From the NCBI GenBank assembly GCA_902788095.1, contig CADAIT010000001.1, positions 62,001-126,000 of the forward strand: 64,000 nucleotides of DNA. Direction: 5' to 3'. The DNA comes from an uncultured Bacteroidia bacterium (GTDB taxonomy: Bacteria; Bacteroidota; Bacteroidia; Bacteroidales; UBA932). The notes below the pieces were generated by a model. The model saw only the letters and a list, made by a program, of their open reading frames with translations. It made no database searches and was not told where the DNA came from. Shown one piece after another: positions 18,906-28,039 of this stretch (position 1 is the first letter of the stretch; each line of letters begins with the position of its first letter). Made by a program: the position numbers and the translations under genes.

Positions 18906-19874
18906 TTATAAGGTATGGTGTCCGGTGGCTTTCAGCCAGGCAATAAGCAGTTCCGGACGGTCTGTCTGTATAAGGGAAACTCCCTTGTCTATGTACTGCT
19001 GATAAACTTCCCCGGGGTCCTTCGCCTGGAAAGCGGCGTCATCGTCGTTCCCTTCTCCTCCGCAAAGGCTGCCCCAAATGGTATTCACCCAGATTTTGGA
19101 GCCCTGGGCCTTGATTTTCCGGCAAGCGTCTTCGAAGGCGCCGTCTTCATTGCTCTGCCAGCATACTTCGTAGGCCATGGGCACGACATTCTGGTCCAGG
19201 TAGCTTTGGAAGAGTTTTATTCCGGCGGGCCTCTGGATATCCACCACGGGCATATACATCATGTTGTGCGTATAGGCAGCCTCGCGCGCCGCAACCGTTT
19301 CGATGCTTTTCTTGCCCTTGATGAGCACCTGGTCCGTAACGCCCAGTTCCTCCGTAAGGGCAAGGACCTCGTCGTAGTAATCGTACCCTTTGTCGATATT
19401 GACGCAGATGCGGTCCTTGGTGCACAGGAGCGCCTCCCGAAGGGTGGGCATTCTCAGAGAGTCGATGGCAACCCCGTGCGCCCGTTTGAGGCTGAGCATT
19501 TTGATTTCCTCAAGGGTAAGGTCGCTGACCTTTGCGCTTTTTCCGGGCTGCTCGCTGAAAACGCGGCTGAAGTTGGTGGTGCGGAGGACGTTGCTGTCAT
19601 GGCACAGCACCAGCACGCTGTCCTTGGTACGATGGATGTCAATTTCCACGATGTCCGCCTCCATGGCGATGACACTTTCAATGGCGGGGATGGAGTTTTC
19701 CGGCCAGTTGCGCCAGTCGCCCCGGTGAACGGCTACGACCACATACTTGGAGGAAGGATTGTGCATGTGGGCCGCGATGGCCGCCGCACGGGATTCCAAA
19801 CTCGTGGAGCTCGTGGGTGCGGCACATGACAATACGGTCAGGACGGTCAGGACCGCCGTAAAAAATCTTTTCAT
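18906..19874 (-). CDS. Glycerophosphodiester phosphodiesterase-family lipoprotein (GDPD)
   Basis: 322 aa. Signal MKRFFTAVLTVLTVLSC has a lipobox at Cys17, so the enzyme is probably membrane-anchored on the periplasmic or outer face. Family motifs are VVAVHRGDWRNWPENSIPAI (catalytic His and Glu), DIVEIDIHRTKDSVLVLCHD (metal-binding Glu/Asp and second catalytic His), and a C-terminal GVSLIQTDRPELLIAWL barrel strand. GDPD enzymes hydrolyse glycerophosphodiesters to glycerol-3-phosphate and an alcohol. It is the first gene after a strong promoter and leads the whole leftward operon that holds SusCD, an EEP enzyme and an SGNH hydrolase. The exact substrate is not known. Confidence 0.92.
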   Translation of the reverse strand: MKRFFTAVLTVLTVLSCAAPTSSTSLESRAAAIAAHMHNPSSKYVVVAVHRGDWRNWPENSIPAIESVIAMEADIVEIDIHRTKDSVLVLCHDSNVLRTTNFSRVFSEQPGKSAKVSDLTLEEIKMLSLKRAHGVAIDSLRMPTLREALLCTKDRICVNIDKGYDYYDEVLALTEELGVTDQVLIKGKKSIETVAAREAAYTHNMMYMPVVDIQRPAGIKLFQSYLDQNVVPMAYEVCWQSNEDGAFEDACRKIKAQGSKIWVNTIWGSLCGGEGNDDDAAFQAKDPGEVYQQYIDKGVSLIQTDRPELLIAWLKATGHHTL

Positions 19875-19992
19875 GAAAAAGCGTTTGTTTGGATGAAGAC
19901 ACGCAAAGACACGCGGACTCCGGTTTGGAGCCGCGTCGCAGGACGTTATGGAAAGGTTTAGATTATCGGATAGTTTTGTACCCCCCCCAACG

Positions 19993-20023
19993 CAAATTTA
20001 GGGAGTGTATTTAATTGGTCAAA
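19993..20023 (-). promoter_or_regulatory. Bacteroidota-type promoter of the GDPD/GLUG/SusCD operon
   Basis: On the minus strand TTTG (20023-20020) is followed by 19 nt and TAAATTTG (20000-19993), an exact match to the Bacteroidota TTTG-N19-TAnnTTTG arrangement. Transcription should begin 5-8 nt further on, inside a run of eight G on the transcript strand (19988-19981). Confidence 0.75.
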
Positions 20024-20120
20024 GTATGTACTACCCTTAATATACATAATCTTTGTGTTACTATCATGCAAATATAATAAAAATTCTGAAAAACAACCAC
20101 GAATTTCCCGTCTTAATAAT

Positions 20121-20147
20121 AAAAAAGGAACCTATAAAATAGATTCC
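20121..20147 (-). terminator. Intrinsic terminator after the CYTH gene
   Basis: On the minus strand GGAATCTAT, loop TTT, ATAGGTTCC forms a 9-bp stem with one wobble pair and is followed by TTTTTT (20126-20121). It ends the nadD-CYTH transcript before the next leftward promoter. Confidence 0.75.
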
Positions 20148-20178
20148 AGGCACAAAAACACGGTTTATTAGGCGGTGT

Positions 20179-20670
20179 TTATACCAAATTATCAAGCGTT
20201 TCACGCCACAATTTAAACGGATTCCGCAGCAGGTGGGAATTGTAGAAACGCCGGTCTCCGGTGACTTCCCTGCCCAGCCAGTCTGGGCGCTCAAAAGGCT
20301 CATCGGGCCGTTCCAGTTCAATCTCCGCCATCACCAGCCCCTCATTCTCTCCATAAAACACATCCACTTCGAAGAACTTCTCCCCGTCCGGTACGATGTA
20401 CCGCGTTTTTTCGATGGAGCCGCCGCGGCACAGCAGAAAGAGCTCCCGGGCATCTTCCAAGGAGATTTCACGCTCCCATTCATAGCGGGAAATACCGTTC
20501 AGGGACGGGCCCTTGATGGTCAGGAATCCCTGTTTGTCACGGATGCGCACACGTACGGTATTGCCGCCGTCGTGGGCGACATACCCCTGCCTGATTTCGT
20601 AGGAGCGAATGGCCAGGTCCTTGAAACTGAGGTCCTTGACCAGGAATTTACGTTCGGTCTCTATATGCAT
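20179..20670 (-). CDS. CYTH-domain protein (triphosphate tunnel metalloenzyme family)
   Basis: 163 aa if it starts at 20670 with MHIETERKFLVKDLSF; its ATG overlaps the nadD stop in TAATG. The opening E-x-E-R-K (HIETERKFLV) is the CYTH signature that binds triphosphate and metal. It continues with alternating charged residues lining a beta-tunnel (RVRIRDKQGFLTIKG, YEWEREIS, FEVDVFYGENEGLVMAEIEL). Members hydrolyse inorganic triphosphate or other triphosphates. A longer frame open upstream to 20781 overlaps nadD and lacks family similarity, so the shorter start is chosen. It is the second gene of a two-gene operon with nadD. Confidence 0.87.
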   Translation of the reverse strand: MHIETERKFLVKDLSFKDLAIRSYEIRQGYVAHDGGNTVRVRIRDKQGFLTIKGPSLNGISRYEWEREISLEDARELFLLCRGGSIEKTRYIVPDGEKFFEVDVFYGENEGLVMAEIELERPDEPFERPDWLGREVTGDRRFYNSHLLRNPFKLWRETLDNLV

Positions 20671-21227
20671 TACATCAGCCACTTGGACATGTCTTTGCCG
20701 GCAGCCAGCCCTTCCCGGATTTCCGTGGAGGAAATGGTGACCAGCGGCGCCCTGAGGAGGACAATCCGCGCTCCGGGGCATTTTTTCTTCAAACGGGCGC
20801 AGGCATGGCCGCGATGATAGCCCTTCCGCGGGAATACAGCCACGCCGAATTCCGTGAGAATGCGCTCATAGTAGCGCCAGCCGTCGAATACCGCCAGGTT
20901 GTCCGCCCCTATGACCAGGGTGAAACGGTTCTGCGGCTCCCGCTGCTGCAGCACCTCCAAGGTGCGGATGGTGTACTGCGGCGGGGTCATGTGGAGCTCC
21001 ACGTCCTCCACCTGGACGTCCAGGTCCGGATGGCGCGCGACGGCCTCCAGGGCGGCATCGAAGCGGTCTTTCCCCGCCGGAAGACTGTGCCGGTCCTTGA
21101 ACGGATTCTGCGGCGTCACCACCAGGTACACCTTGTCGAAGCCGCCCTTCCTGGTGAGGAAGCGGATAATGGCTTCGTGGCCCTTATGGAGCGGATTGAA
21201 CGACCCGCTGTACACGGCTATCTTCAT
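20670..21227 (-). CDS. nadD: Nicotinate-nucleotide adenylyltransferase
   Basis: 185 aa from MKIAVYSGSFNPLHKGHEAI, which holds the nucleotidyltransferase GSFNPLHKGH motif (both His contact ATP). The C-terminal LVTISSTEIREGLAAGKDMS carries the SSTxIR motif typical of NadD. The enzyme makes nicotinate adenine dinucleotide from nicotinate mononucleotide in NAD synthesis. A start 13 codons earlier (21266) is possible but would begin inside the gmk promoter. A TATCTTTG box lies just upstream, so the transcript may be nearly leaderless. Its stop overlaps the CYTH start by one base. Confidence 0.9.
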   Translation of the reverse strand: MKIAVYSGSFNPLHKGHEAIIRFLTRKGGFDKVYLVVTPQNPFKDRHSLPAGKDRFDAALEAVARHPDLDVQVEDVELHMTPPQYTIRTLEVLQQREPQNRFTLVIGADNLAVFDGWRYYERILTEFGVAVFPRKGYHRGHACARLKKKCPGARIVLLRAPLVTISSTEIREGLAAGKDMSKWLM

Positions 21228-21230
21228 ACA

Positions 21231-21263
21231 TTGCCAAAGATACGAATATTTTTCGTATATTTG
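21231..21263 (+). promoter_or_regulatory. Promoter of gmk
   Basis: TATATTTG at 21256-21263 matches the TAnnTTTG box, with TTG at 21231-21233 as a loosely spaced (22 nt) upstream element. Expected start is about 21270, some 17 nt before gmk. Confidence 0.55.
21235..21242 (-). promoter_or_regulatory. Putative divergent promoter box of nadD
   Basis: The minus strand reads TATCTTTG, matching TAnnTTTG, 8 nt before the nadD ATG. No clear TTG element lies upstream. It mirrors the gmk box across a TACGAA/TTCGTA inverted repeat (21241-21257). Confidence 0.45.
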
Positions 21264-21286
21264 CATGATTCAAACGCGCAGTTAAC

Positions 21287-21853
21287 ATGTCCGGCAAAGT
21301 ACTTATCTTCTCGGCGCCCTCCGGTTCGGGCAAAAGCACCATCGTCAATCATATCCTGAGCCTGCGAGCGGATATCGAGTTTTCCATATCGGCCACTTCC
21401 CGCCTGCCCCGCGGAACGGAACAGGACGGCGTGGAATACCTTTTTTACAGTGCCGACACCTTTCGACGCCTGGTGCAGGAAGACAAGTTCGTGGAATTCG
21501 AAGAAGTGTATCCGGACCGCTTTTACGGCACCCTCAAAAGCGAAGTGAACCGCATCTGGTCAAAAGGGCACGTGATTATCTTCGACGTTGATGTAAAAGG
21601 TGGCGTCTCGCTCAAAAAATACTTCGGCGACGCCGCCCTCTCCGTTTTTATCCAGGCACCGTCTGTGGAGGAGCTCCGCAGGCGGCTTGTCGCCCGCGCC
21701 ACCGACACGCCGGAAGCCATCGAACAGCGCGTGGCCAAGGCGGAGGAGGAAATGACCTATGCTCCGCGTTTTGACCGCGTGCTGGTGAACGACGACCTGC
21801 AGACGGCTTTCCGCGAGGCCGAGGCCATGGTGGATGCTTTCTTGAAGGCATAG
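21287..21853 (+). CDS. gmk: Guanylate kinase
   Basis: 188 aa, a normal length. The P-loop is at residues 9-18 (SAPSGSGKST). The GMP-binding region includes SATSRLPRGTEQDGVEYLF and FVEFEEVYPDRFYGT, and the lid region includes RRRLVARATDTPEAIEQR. It phosphorylates GMP to GDP with ATP. It is transcribed divergently from nadD from a symmetric shared promoter region. The fba promoter begins inside its last codons. Confidence 0.95.
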   Translation: MSGKVLIFSAPSGSGKSTIVNHILSLRADIEFSISATSRLPRGTEQDGVEYLFYSADTFRRLVQEDKFVEFEEVYPDRFYGTLKSEVNRIWSKGHVIIFDVDVKGGVSLKKYFGDAALSVFIQAPSVEELRRRLVARATDTPEAIEQRVAKAEEEMTYAPRFDRVLVNDDLQTAFREAEAMVDAFLKA

Positions 21854-21856
21854 ACC

Positions 21857-21887
21857 TTTGAAAATATTTTAAAAATGCGTAAATTCG
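21857..21887 (+). promoter_or_regulatory. Promoter of fba
   Basis: TTTG (21857-21860), 19 nt, then TAAATTCG (21880-21887), one mismatch from TAnnTTTG. Predicted start is about 21894, giving a leader of about 30 nt. Confidence 0.65.
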
Positions 21888-21924
21888 CAGGCTGTTAGAA
21901 ATTTTACTAATTCAATAAAAAACT

Positions 21925-22926
21925 ATGGTTTCTTACAAAGAACTGGGCCTTGTCAATACCCGCGAAATGTTCGCCAAGGCCGTCAAAGGCGGTTACGCCA
22001 TCCCCGCATTCAATTTCAACAATATGGAGCAGCTCCAGGCCATTATCATGGCTGCTGCGGAGACCAAGAGTCCTGTGATTCTCCAGGTTTCCAAGGGTGC
22101 CCGTAACTACGCCAACTCCACCCTCCTCCGCTACATGGCGGAAGGCGCCGTCGCATACGCCAAGGAACTGGGTTGGGAGCATCCGCAGATTTGCCTCCAC
22201 CTGGACCACGGCGACAGCTTCGAGCTGTGCAAGGACTGCGTGGACATGGGCTTCAGCTCCGTGATGATTGACGCTTCCTCCCTCCCGTACGAGGAGAATA
22301 TCGCCCTCTCCAAGAAAGTGGCCGACTATGCCCACCAGTATGATGTCACCGTCGAGGCAGAACTCGGCGTGCTGGCCGGCGTAGAAGATGAGGTTTCCGC
22401 CGAGGAATCCCACTACACCCGTCCGGAAGAAGTGATTGACTTCTCCACCCGCACCGGTTGCGACTCCCTCGCCATCTCCGTCGGCACCAGCCACGGCGCT
22501 TACAAGTTCAAGCCCGAGCAGTGCACCCGCGACCCCAAAACCGGCAAGCTGGTACCTCCGCCCCTCGCTTTCGACGTCCTGCACGAGATTGAGAAGAAGC
22601 TTCCCGGCTTCCCTATCGTCCTTCACGGTTCCAGCTCCGTTCCGCAGGAATACGTGGACATGTGCAACCAGTATGGCGGCAATCTGCCCAATGCCATCGG
22701 CATTCCCGAGGAGCAGTTGCGTGAGGCCGCCAAGAGCGCCGTCTGCAAAATCAACATCGACTCCGACAGCCGCCTGGCCATGACCGCTGCCATCCGCAAG
22801 CACCTGGCCGAGAATCCCAGCCACTTCGATCCTCGCCAGTACCTGAAACCGGCCCGCGAGGAAATGAAGAAGATGTACATCCACAAGATTGTGAACGTAC
22901 TGGGCTCCGACGGCAAGGCCGAATAA
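21925..22926 (+). CDS. fba: Class II fructose-bisphosphate aldolase
   Basis: 333 aa. Class II aldolase motifs are present: GGYAIPAFNFNNMEQLQAII near the start, ICLHLDHGDSFELCKDCVD (catalytic Asp and zinc His), VEAELGVLAGVEDEV (zinc Glu), ISVGTSHGAYKF (zinc His) and IVLHGSSSVPQEYV (third zinc His), then CKINIDSDSRLAMTAAI for phosphate binding. The enzyme splits fructose-1,6-bisphosphate into dihydroxyacetone phosphate and glyceraldehyde-3-phosphate in glycolysis. It is a single-gene unit with its own promoter and terminator. Confidence 0.96.
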   Translation: MVSYKELGLVNTREMFAKAVKGGYAIPAFNFNNMEQLQAIIMAAAETKSPVILQVSKGARNYANSTLLRYMAEGAVAYAKELGWEHPQICLHLDHGDSFELCKDCVDMGFSSVMIDASSLPYEENIALSKKVADYAHQYDVTVEAELGVLAGVEDEVSAEESHYTRPEEVIDFSTRTGCDSLAISVGTSHGAYKFKPEQCTRDPKTGKLVPPPLAFDVLHEIEKKLPGFPIVLHGSSSVPQEYVDMCNQYGGNLPNAIGIPEEQLREAAKSAVCKINIDSDSRLAMTAAIRKHLAENPSHFDPRQYLKPAREEMKKMYIHKIVNVLGSDGKAE

Positions 22927-22947
22927 TCCGCTTTAACGCATATCACG

Positions 22948-22980
22948 GAACGGGTACCGCTGGGTGCCCGTTCTTTTTTT
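22948..22980 (+). terminator. Intrinsic terminator of fba
   Basis: GAACGGGTACC, loop GCTG, GGTGCCCGTTC forms an 11-bp stem with one wobble pair, followed by seven T (22974-22980). Confidence 0.9.
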
Positions 22981-23118
22981 GCCGCGTTTGCAGCTGGACT
23001 GCCCTACAGCGCCGTTTTTTTGCAATCGCGGCGGGAAAAACGGTCCTTTTCGGGAAAAAGCTTGCCGCGATTGCAGCTGGACTGCCCCACAGCGCCGTTT
23101 TTTTGCAATCGCGGCGGG
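22981..23118. repeat. Two 55-bp palindromic repeats between fba and the copper ATPase gene
   Basis: Copies at 22981-23035 and 23064-23118 differ at 2 of 55 positions and are separated by 28 nt. In the second copy the ends GCCGCGATTGCA and TGCAATCGCGGC are perfect 12-bp inverted arms; the first copy has one mismatch. Each copy holds GCCGTTTTTTTGC before its right arm. They may act as terminators for the leftward gene ending at 23121 or be a mobile palindromic unit. Confidence 0.85.
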
Positions 23119-23120
23119 GA

Positions 23121-26052
<2,932 letters not shown>

Positions 26053-26063
26053 CAATTTTTCCT

Positions 26064-26071
26064 TATATTTG
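26064..26071 (+). promoter_or_regulatory. Promoter box of the FNT-family gene
   Basis: TATATTTG matches TAnnTTTG. A start near 26078 would give a leader of about 12 nt before the ATG at 26090 and argues against the earlier in-frame ATG at 26069. Confidence 0.5.
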
Positions 26072-26089
26072 GAAAACCAAAACACACTC

Positions 26090-26674
26090 ATGAACCTCAC
26101 AGACAGACAATCCATCATGGCCGGCATCCTCATCGGCCTGGGAGCATGCGGTTTCCTGGCCCTCGGCGGGCTTACCGGCGCCATCATTTTTGCGTTCGGC
26201 CTCATCGGCGTAGTTCTCACGGGCATTCCGCTCTATACCGGCCGCGCTGGTGTCATGACCAGCATCCCGGGTATTATCAAGGTGTGGTGGTGGAATGTTG
26301 TGGGCGCCATGGCAGTGGGCCTCGTCGTCGCCGCCATCGGTGGAAGTCTGGCCGAAAGTGCCTATAACACTGTCGCGGCCCATGTGGCGCAAGGCCCCTG
26401 GCGCAGTTTCCTCCGTGCCGTCGGCTGCGGCCTGGTCATTGATCTTTCCGTCTGGTTCTATCGCAGCAGCAAATCGCTGGTTCCCGTTCTCTTCGGCATC
26501 CCGCTGTTCATCGTCTGCGGATTCTACCACTCCATCGCCGATGTCGTTTACATCTTTGGCGCCTGGAAGTGGGATATCGATCTCCTCTGGTTCTACCCCA
26601 TCATCGTCATCGGCAACTACGTCGGCTGCAACGTCCGCCGCTGGCTCCTGCCCGAAACCAATCCTTCCGCATAA
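26090..26674 (+). CDS. Compact formate/nitrite transporter (FNT)-family membrane protein
   Basis: 194 aa from MNLTDRQSIMAGILIGLGAC, with about six hydrophobic segments. Similarity to the FNT fold is seen in GIPLYTGRAGVMTSIPG (compare the Leu-Phe-Thr-Gly loop), FLRAVGCGLVIDLSVWFYR (compare the conserved Gly-x-x-Cys-Asn region) and FIVCGFYHSIADVVYIF (compare Gly-Phe-Glu-His-Ser-Val-Ala-Asn). FNT proteins form pentameric channels for small anions such as formate or nitrite. This one is shorter than the usual 260-280 aa. Substrate cannot be assigned. The ATG at 26090 is preferred over 26069 because a promoter box covers the earlier one. Confidence 0.72.
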   Translation: MNLTDRQSIMAGILIGLGACGFLALGGLTGAIIFAFGLIGVVLTGIPLYTGRAGVMTSIPGIIKVWWWNVVGAMAVGLVVAAIGGSLAESAYNTVAAHVAQGPWRSFLRAVGCGLVIDLSVWFYRSSKSLVPVLFGIPLFIVCGFYHSIADVVYIFGAWKWDIDLLWFYPIIVIGNYVGCNVRRWLLPETNPSA

Positions 26675-26714
26675 TCTCGCTCGAAGCTAACTCTCTGAAG
26701 CATAGCATATTATA

Positions 26715-26750
26715 AAAGTCTCTTTAGGCCGATGAGCCTAAAGAGACTTT
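26715..26750. terminator. Bidirectional intrinsic terminator between the FNT gene and the OPA transporter gene
   Basis: AAAGTCTCTTTAGGC, loop CGATGA, GCCTAAAGAGACTTT is a perfect 15-bp stem between two convergent genes, with A and T runs at its ends serving both strands. Confidence 0.92.
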
Positions 26751-26770
26751 CTTATTACTTTGATAATCAA

Positions 26771-28033
26771 CTACTTGCGCCGCACCGAGAGCGTCCAGAC
26801 TAAGAGTGTAAAAAGCACGGAGAGGATGGCCGCGCCCAACCAGAACCATGAGACTACGGAAAAGTCATAACCGACTCCTTCGGTCTTCCCTGCCTGAATG
26901 GTCATTCCGCTAACCAGATCCTGAAGGGCGGCGCCAACGTAACTGGCGATACCAACCACGCCCAAGGCGGCACCGGAAGCCTTCTTCGATGCAATATCCA
27001 CGGCCATCAAGCCACCAAGATAACAGATCAGCGCGCCGATAGCCAGGCCAAACACCACCATGGAGATAATCATACAGACATGAGTTGCCGGGCCGAAAAG
27101 GAAGAGGCCCAGGCCGATGACGTTCATCACGCCGAAAATCACGGCAGGAGCATTGCGGCTGCCTTTGAAGAACCAGTCGGACACAAAGCCTGATACAATG
27201 GTCCCGATGATACCGCAGATGGAACTGATAGAAATGATGGAACTGGCTTCGAGCGTCGTGTAATCCCTTTGGGCTTCCAAATAGAAAACGCCCCAACTGT
27301 TTACAGCATAACGGGAAATATACATAAAAGCGCTGGCTAAGGCAAGCATCCAGATGGCGGGATTACGCAGCACCTCTTTTTGATGCTCCCAGACAGATTT
27401 TTCTTCTTCTTTGGCGTGTTGTGCAGCATCAGGAGCGGGAAGGCCGCAACTTTGAGGGGAATCTCTCAGGAGCAATGCCAGCATGGCAGCGCCTGCCAGG
27501 CCAAGCAGACCGGCAGCGCGAAAACCCCATTGCCACCCCGCAGCAGAAACGACCGCCGCGACAAGAATAAATGTGAGCGCCTCGCCGATATTATGGCTCG
27601 CCGACCAAACTCCGTAAAAACGGCCTCGCTGCTTGTCCGGAATCCACCGGGATTGGGCAACCACACCTGCCGGGGCCCCCATGGACTGAACCCAGCCGTT
27701 AATGGCCCACAGGGCAATGAATACTCCGGACGGCACACTGAATCCAAGGATCAGATTCACCAGTGCGGCGGCCAGCAGGCCCAGCGACATGAAACGTCTG
27801 ACATTCACCCGATCAGCCAGGAAACCGTTTACAAACTTGCCCACTGCATAAGTGATGAACAAGGCCGATCCAATGATTCCAAGCTCTGTCTCGGTAAGTG
27901 TTCCCGAGTCCACGATAGGCTTTTTAACCACATTCAGGCTAAGCCGGCATACATAGTATATTCCATAGCCTACGGTGGCAGAGAGGAACACCTGCCACCG
28001 AAGCCGGGTATATCTTTTATCTTCTGATGTCAT
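26771..28033 (-). CDS. Major facilitator transporter of the organophosphate:phosphate antiporter (OPA) type
   Basis: 420 aa with about 12 membrane helices. The N-terminus WQVFLSATVGYGIYYVCRLSLNVVKKPIV resembles GlpT/UhpT-type carriers, where the Tyr-Tyr-x-x-Arg arginine binds phosphate. An MFS loop (GKFVNGFLADRVNVRRFMSLG) lies between helices 2 and 3. A GWVQSMGAPAGVVAQSRWIP segment matches the OPA pattern. OPA carriers import glycerol-3-phosphate or hexose phosphate in exchange for phosphate. It is 6 nt after the GH3 gene, so it probably imports a product of the locus. Which organophosphate is taken is unknown, and sensor-like (UhpC) members exist. Confidence 0.8.
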   Translation of the reverse strand: MTSEDKRYTRLRWQVFLSATVGYGIYYVCRLSLNVVKKPIVDSGTLTETELGIIGSALFITYAVGKFVNGFLADRVNVRRFMSLGLLAAALVNLILGFSVPSGVFIALWAINGWVQSMGAPAGVVAQSRWIPDKQRGRFYGVWSASHNIGEALTFILVAAVVSAAGWQWGFRAAGLLGLAGAAMLALLLRDSPQSCGLPAPDAAQHAKEEEKSVWEHQKEVLRNPAIWMLALASAFMYISRYAVNSWGVFYLEAQRDYTTLEASSIISISSICGIIGTIVSGFVSDWFFKGSRNAPAVIFGVMNVIGLGLFLFGPATHVCMIISMVVFGLAIGALICYLGGLMAVDIASKKASGAALGVVGIASYVGAALQDLVSGMTIQAGKTEGVGYDFSVVSWFWLGAAILSVLFTLLVWTLSVRRK

Positions 28034-28039
28034 CGATCT

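Larger units (their letters stand above)
19875..20178. other. Non-coding gap between the GDPD gene and the CYTH gene
   Basis: About 300 AT-rich bases that hold the promoter of the GDPD-SusCD operon (19993-20023), its roughly 110-nt leader with a C8 tract (19981-19988), and the terminator of the nadD-CYTH operon (20121-20147). No further gene or RNA was recognised. Confidence 0.7.

Noticed and set aside
20179-20781. Longer version of the CYTH gene starting at 20781
   Set aside because: The extra 37 residues overlap nadD and show no similarity to the family; the start at 20670 gives the expected E-x-E-R-K beginning.
22981-23118. CRISPR array
   Set aside because: Only two 55-bp units with a 28-nt gap are present, each is internally palindromic over its whole length, and no cas gene is near.
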